The notes beneath the pieces are model-generated. The model did not search any database. It was not told the DNA's origin and was given only the letters and a program-made list of their open reading frames with translations. A stretch of 64,000 bases of DNA, from contig CM034233.1 of assembly GCA_019916065.1 (NCBI GenBank), positions 14,921,009-14,985,008 of the forward strand. Reading direction: 5' to 3'. Below are positions 58,830-64,000 of this stretch, one piece after another; within the stretch, counting starts at the first letter, position 1; every line of letters begins with the position of its first letter. The DNA is from Vitellaria paradoxa (Eukaryota; Streptophyta; Magnoliopsida; Ericales; Sapotaceae). Made by a program: the position numbers and the translations under genes.

Positions 58830-61800
58830 TTAACACAGAAGGCTGTAAGAGGGCATGTCTTCAATTCTTTGGACATCATCCATCAGAAGTTCCTTCTCAA
58901 TCTGAGCCCTAGTTGCTCTTAAAACGTCCTGTAGATAATAAGGTTTAATGATTACCAAAATCCAATGAGTATCCCCCCCCCCCCCCAAAAAAAAAAATTT
59001 GCATTGAATAAAGGAAAATTAGACAAAAACTATGAGCTGGAAGGTAGGTTACATTGAATTCCATGTATGTGGCATTTCTCTCCAACCATTTCTTGTCCAT
59101 AACCACGAAACCGACGCAATAAAGTAAGTCAAACGCCCACTCATTTTCTGAAAGTGCAGAAGAAATTGTTGTTAATTTCAAAACCAGACTAACTTAACTA
59201 CTGATTTATGTGTCATCCGTTTGTGTTTCAGCGGTAGTTGTTGTCCACATTTGCTTCTCTCATCTCTAAAATAAACTAAAATTATTCAACATTGTTTTGC
59301 AGCAATTTCTCTAAATAATTTTTTACAATACAGAATGCTATAATCTCTCTCAACATTTGAACATCTACTGTAGGGATTCTTTAAATAGAGAGGATGTACA
59401 GATACTAATATAGGTTTAATTTTTATTATTTTCCCTATTTTAGAAAAGAGAAAGGGCTCGAGAGAACCTGCCTGTCTAAAAAAATAATGCTTTACACTAG
59501 AAGTGACAAAATGGACAGGTTAGTGATCGGTTTAAATGAGTTGAAGGTTAAATTGGTGCAACTTAGTTCAACCCATTTAAAAGACGGGTTAGATAAGGGC
59601 GGGTTGAATACGAATTGGATAAAAATCATAAACTCATATCTAATCCATTTACTTATGACCCAACATATATATATATATTTTTTTTTAAAGGTTGGCTTTG
59701 AGGGCAAGGAGAGCTCAGATGATGGAGGGAGAGACCTCATTGTAAATTGATTGATTGCTTTCTCTCTCCTCCGTCTCTTTTTTTTTTTAAAGAGAGAAAA
59801 AGGAGACGTGTTGTTGAACTGTTGATTCTGTTATGCCACGCGTGCGGCAAGAGCTAGCAAGACTGTTTGATTTCTTGTAACAATAGAAAAGAAAACTTAA
59901 TTTTTTTTGTTAACCAAAAATACAAATATTGCGTTGAGGACAACCTTCTAATAAAGGTGCTTATTAGGCTATGTTTGGAACATAATTTTTTCTAAGGAAA
60001 ATAAACAAATAAAATTGAAAAAAATAAATCTATAAATTGATTCATTTATATATTAATTATTTTTTAAATTATATATATATATTAATCACAATTCAGACAA
60101 AAAAAATTTAAATTAAATTCCTGATCTTCTTATTTTTCCTCTACAAACATTTCAGCCAAACACTCAAGTTTCCATAGTTGGCTGGCACCGAAACTATAAA
60201 TTACTTATAAAAAATCCCTATAAACTATAAACTATAACTACAAAAATCCCTGCAAATATATTAGATTATTTTTTCTTTAATTTAATCAGGTGTTTTAATG
60301 GATCTCGTTTAACCACTTAATTGCACCCATTTATAAATAAGTGATTTAAAAATTACCCAATAACAACCCAATTAATAAAATAACAGGACCCAAACCTATT
60401 TATTATGGGTTTAATTGGGAATTGATGGGTATGCGTTGATTTTGCCCCCCCTACTTTACACCAACCTAGCCTCAAACTATACTTTCCCATGTTCGATCAG
60501 TTGCAGATAAGGTTCATCAAACATAAATTTATGATTTTACATAGCTACTACAATGCAGTTGCTAGCTCTCACCTGACAATATCTGCAAGAAAACTGATCT
60601 GACAAAGGTCCTGGGCTTTCCTGCGAGTATTACAATCATTGCATTAGCAAACCCAAGAAAAACAAATTGTTAAGTATAAGGCTTAAACAAAAAGATGAGC
60701 TTTAGGCACAGGGCGAGGCCAGCAAGAACTAAGTTCTGTACACATGCGATTGATCAATACTCAACACTATTGAATGTGAGATCATTTCCCCTTACTGGCA
60801 TCTAGATCAAGCATTTGCATGAACATGAATGTGATATTTACACCGGCAACAGCAAATGGATATTCCCATGCAGCTCGCTTGCCTCCTTGCTTTTTCAGTA
60901 GACGCTGAAAAGATGTCTGTAGCAAAAAAATAAGAAGGCAAATTTAAACAAGCATTATATGCTTTTTAAATATGTTGTGCGGTTGAAAAAAATAAGCCAG
61001 TTCACCAAAAGTTTACAGCCCTGCACTTTACTATTCTACTTAGACAGAAGTGTTTCTAGTATATAATTATAGTCATTATGTTTTGCCAACCTAATATCTT
61101 ACCGGAAATGTCTTTGCAAAAAACAGTAAGTTCTCCAAAGAGATGAACCCAGCTCCTCTGTTTAAGAGGTAAAAGTCGTCAACATCAAACAAAGGAGTAA
61201 AAATATGCCAGAAAATATTATAAGTCAGTTATAAAGATTCAAAGCAAAAATACAACCTGAAATCAGTTGATGGATCTCTGCCCTGCCAACCCATTTCTTT
61301 CCATTGATCAGATACTAAACCATGGAGCTCCTGACCAGGGTATGTTGCAGACCATAGAGCTTTCAAAGCTTCCTGTGATAATACAAATCTCAGAAGTAAA
61401 TCAAATGAATCACTTGAGTAGGTCTGCAAAGAAGTATTGGAATTTTAAGATTTACTATGTTAACCCCTTGTATTTCTTCTATTACAGTGTCCCATTCTGC
61501 GTCTGGATGTGGTCAGATAAGAACTCTCAGCTTTAATGCTCCATGTTGAGGTAATTCCAAAGAGTCTAGTACCAAGTAATTACAAAATATGCATAAACTA
61601 ATTTTGCAGCGGAAAGAACACCTGATGTTCTACTCTTGTAGCATCAAAGTTAACCTTCATCCGGTGCTTCAGCCTTGTTAGTCTCTCTTCCTGCAATATT
61701 TTCTGATGAGATATAGCCAACATTGATCAGGACAAATTTATGCATATCTTTTTATGAGATAAACAAAATATTTTCAAGGTGTTTTACACTTTCAACATAG

Positions 61801-62638
61801 GAATTTTAAGAGAAAACAAAAGGGAATGACATGAAATGATTTTCTTCTGAAAAATAAAAATAAAGGAAGGAAAGAATTAGATAAGATAATGACTGAAATC
61901 ACTAAATATGGAAAAATTCTTCTTCCAGATAAGCCGGTTAAAACTACAAGCTTTTCATGGTTTAAACCCATTACAGTTGACAAGAAAAAGGACAGGGCAT
62001 CTCAAGAAAGCAGAATTGAGAAGGACCTCTACCTTGACAAAAGATGTTATGTCAATTGCAAATTGGTACAATATAATAAATACCATGAGAGAGAGAGAGA
62101 GAGAGGGGGGGAGAGGGGGTCTGATTGTGCTCCTGAGTGGCTGAGGTAGGCATTTTCATAGTGTTGTTCGAAGAAAATGTTGAGACCACAAAACCAAAGA
62201 AATTCATTAAAAGAACAAAGTGCAAAGAGCTATATGTCGTTAAGGTATGAAGATTAAATCGGTAAGCTCTAAATCATAAATTGCACCACTTGATATTTAG
62301 CTTGACTTAATACAGCAATTCTCATGGCTTCCTAAAAAGTTTCCATCTCACATTTTTTGGTAGTAAAGTAAAAATTCACCACTATACAAATGAAGAGCCA
62401 ATTAACTAGAGAAAACCAAAAGAATAACATTTCCATTTGTGTTTCCCCTTTCCTACTTCAAATGTTAAGAGATGTTATTGATGCTCACCTGTAGGGGAGT
62501 CAAATTGATGCAAATCCGTTCATAACTTCCCTTGCGCTTGAAGCAAACACAAGTGAGGCCTTTCCCCATCCGAGTTGGTGTCCCACAAGTTGCATCATCT
62601 GCAATCAACCAGTTGACTTCTCCCTTTAGCCTAGGATT
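58830..62638 (-). CDS. ELMO-domain protein, 5' end beyond the window
   Basis: Minus strand, eight exons seen: 62489-62638, 61622-61690, 61257-61372, 61103-61157, 60796-60916, 60573-60620, 59053-59147, 58830-58928 (with stop), about 250 aa. The first exon here opens after a splice acceptor with no start codon (NPRLKGEVNWLIADDATCG), so at least one more exon lies to the right. The ELMO domain carries SDQWKEMGWQGRDPSTDFRG, the W-x3-G...P-x-T-D-F-R signature of ELMO/ELMOD proteins. It continues with GAGFISLENLLFF, WEYPFAVAGVNITFM, ENEWAFDLLYCVGF and the family end DMPSYSLL. Animal ELMOD proteins act as GTPase-activating proteins for Arf/Arl GTPases through the Arg of this motif. Plant relatives include regulators of pollen apertures. 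The target GTPase here is unknown. Confidence 0.92.
58974..58997. repeat. Poly-C followed by poly-A in the last ELMO intron
   Basis: About 13 C directly followed by about 11 A, 45 bp upstream in sequence from the last exon on the plus map. A length-variable homopolymer junction. Confidence 0.8.
62088..62119. repeat. (GA)n/G-rich tract in an ELMO intron
   Basis: GAGAGAGA run passing into GGGGGGAGAGGGGG, between the first two exons visible here. Confidence 0.8.
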
Positions 62639-64000
62639 CTAAATCAATTGACAACCTAACAAGTAATTATCATTACTTGATCAGATCTGGGACCTTTTGT
62701 GCAACACTAGAGAAAAAAAATGAATTCAGCTCACAACATACATCATTATTAAATGGGTGGGGCAGATTTTAGTGGAAAAAGCAATTATCTATTTCTGCTC
62801 TGGCACTTCAAATTCAAAGGTGGTGAGGACCACGAGCAAGAAATGATGATTAAAGACCAGGTACACCCTTTCATCAAAATGTCATCTCAGTGGTAGGCAG
62901 GATCGATTTGAAGATAAGACAAACAACCTTTAATTCATTGTTAGTTGTGTCATAAAAATGGCAACTCAATGTACAAAGTTTACACAATGCAGATCTAGAG
63001 AGGGTTAGATATAGGAAGTCTTCATTCTACAAGTAGAAAGGTTGATTCTAGGGTTCACCCTTGACCGTCAAAAAGAAATTCTGAAAAAATTAAAATAAAA
63101 GAAAGGAAACAAAGCTGCGTTAATGCAACTATTTATTTATTATTTATTTTATTTATTTATTGCAAAAAATTTGCTTCTTTATGGAAAGGAGATTTTTCTA
63201 GGGAACAATGAAATGACCAATTTAGATTAACTTGAAGTTCAACAAAATGAATTAAGTTGGGAAGCACAAAATCTCTGTTTTTCTCCTTTTTCATAGCACA
63301 TGGAATTACCATCAAGCAAAACCTTGGCCTTTTTTAGTGGTAAACCCTGAGGCTGCAGCACCCGCCCTGCATGCATAGCTGGGTAAAGCAAGACCGAAGC
63401 TCCCGGGGTGGCCATCAAAGAATAATATCATGTATTGGATACTGAACCTGAGACCCCGTGCTCATTGATCACTTAAGCTACCCTTCGGGGTTAATATCTA
63501 TTATACTAATTGATATATTTATTATTTATTACAACATTTTGGCTCTGCTCCCACTCCCACCATCAAAGTCTTTTATGATTCACGGTTTTTGCTTCTAATA
63601 TGTGACTTAGGTTGGGATATTTACTCCAAACAAAAGAGCAAGATTGCTATTATCCCCACAGGTTGGAATGTTAACTTTTTCCCATACATGTATGTGAGAG
63701 TCATAATTAGAGTATTGTATTTACTAATAATTAACTTAACTATGATCATGCTAAAGTTTCTGCAAAGTGGTGCACCATAAGGAATGGGGTTTTCACATTT
63801 ACCAAAAAAAGGGGGAAACCAAAAAGAAAGGCTTTAAACTTTCCTCTTAGAAAAGGAGATGCATGAATCAATTATTTAAGATCTCTCCCATCCAGGAAAA
63901 AGAAAGGAACAATGGCACCTAGTCACACTGAGCACTAGGAATCAATTGAAATCTGTGAAATTAACCCCTCCTCCACCCTCTTAGGTCACTGACAAAAATG
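62639..64000 (-). other. Probable ELMO intron or 5' region
   Basis: No coding exon could be recognised between the first ELMO exon seen (ending at 62638) and the right edge. Apart from the SINE this is ordinary AT-rich sequence with an ATTT repeat run at about 63130-63162. Confidence 0.5.
63325..63497 (-). mobile_element. tRNA-derived SINE
   Basis: On the minus strand the head reads GGGTAGCTTAAGTGATCAAT with an A-box-like TAGCTTAAGTGAT (63467-63480). It continues to GGTCTCAGGTTCAGTATCC, with a B box GGTTCAGTATCC (63438-63449) at normal spacing. This is the internal RNA polymerase III promoter of plant SINEs. The 3' end near 63325 is less certain. It lies within or upstream of the ELMO gene's next intron. 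Confidence 0.6.

Noticed and set aside
61889..62149. Plus-strand frames ending in an Arg-Glu repeat
   Set aside because: They run through the GA tract of an ELMO intron, antisense to the gene, and match no family.

Overview
This 64 kb window is nuclear DNA of a flowering plant, most likely a woody dicot; the species cannot be settled from the sequence. The DNA is AT-rich, the genes are split by GT-AG introns, every complete gene reads on the minus strand, and intergenic space is filled with MITEs, SINE and LINE debris, an LTR element and simple repeats. I rebuilt gene models by reading splice signals and matching recalled family sequences; exon coordinates below keep the reading frame throughout.

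Layout. 0-4.6 kb: a non-coding LTR retrotransposon (LARD-like) nested in a TIR element. 4.9-8.8 kb: foldback DNA, MITEs and remnants of a duplicated block. 8.8-18.6 kb: a decayed REF/SRPP-like gene (copy A) flanked on both sides by inverted copies of an element packed with palindromic tandem repeats. 18.6-23.3 kb: a duplicated intergenic block ending in a fragment of the 3' end of ASY1. 23.6-26.6 kb: an intact REF/SRPP-like gene (copy B). 27-33.3 kb: the sister copy of the intergenic block, with a large inverted repeat and two back-to-back MITEs. 33.4-39.3 kb: complete ASY1 (HORMA meiotic axis protein, 22 coding exons). 42.6-46.5 kb: complete TOM20 mitochondrial import receptor. 50.9-55.1 kb: complete MAP65 microtubule cross-linker. 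58.8-62.6 kb: ELMO-domain protein whose 5' exons lie past the right edge.

The genes do not form a pathway. The history of the left half is the most coherent story: a unit [SRPP gene + spacer + 3' end of ASY1] was tandemly duplicated. One SRPP copy stayed intact, while the other lost reading frame and gained a C-terminal coding minisatellite. The extra ASY1 tail became a pseudogene. Odd gene structures include an ASY1 start codon that makes up all the coding sequence of exon 1, two GC-AG introns, and a 13-bp microexon. The best candidate for something undescribed is the pair of inverted elements at 8.84-10.74 and 16.84-18.42 kb, with arrays built around a perfect ACAGTACCGGTACTGT palindrome.
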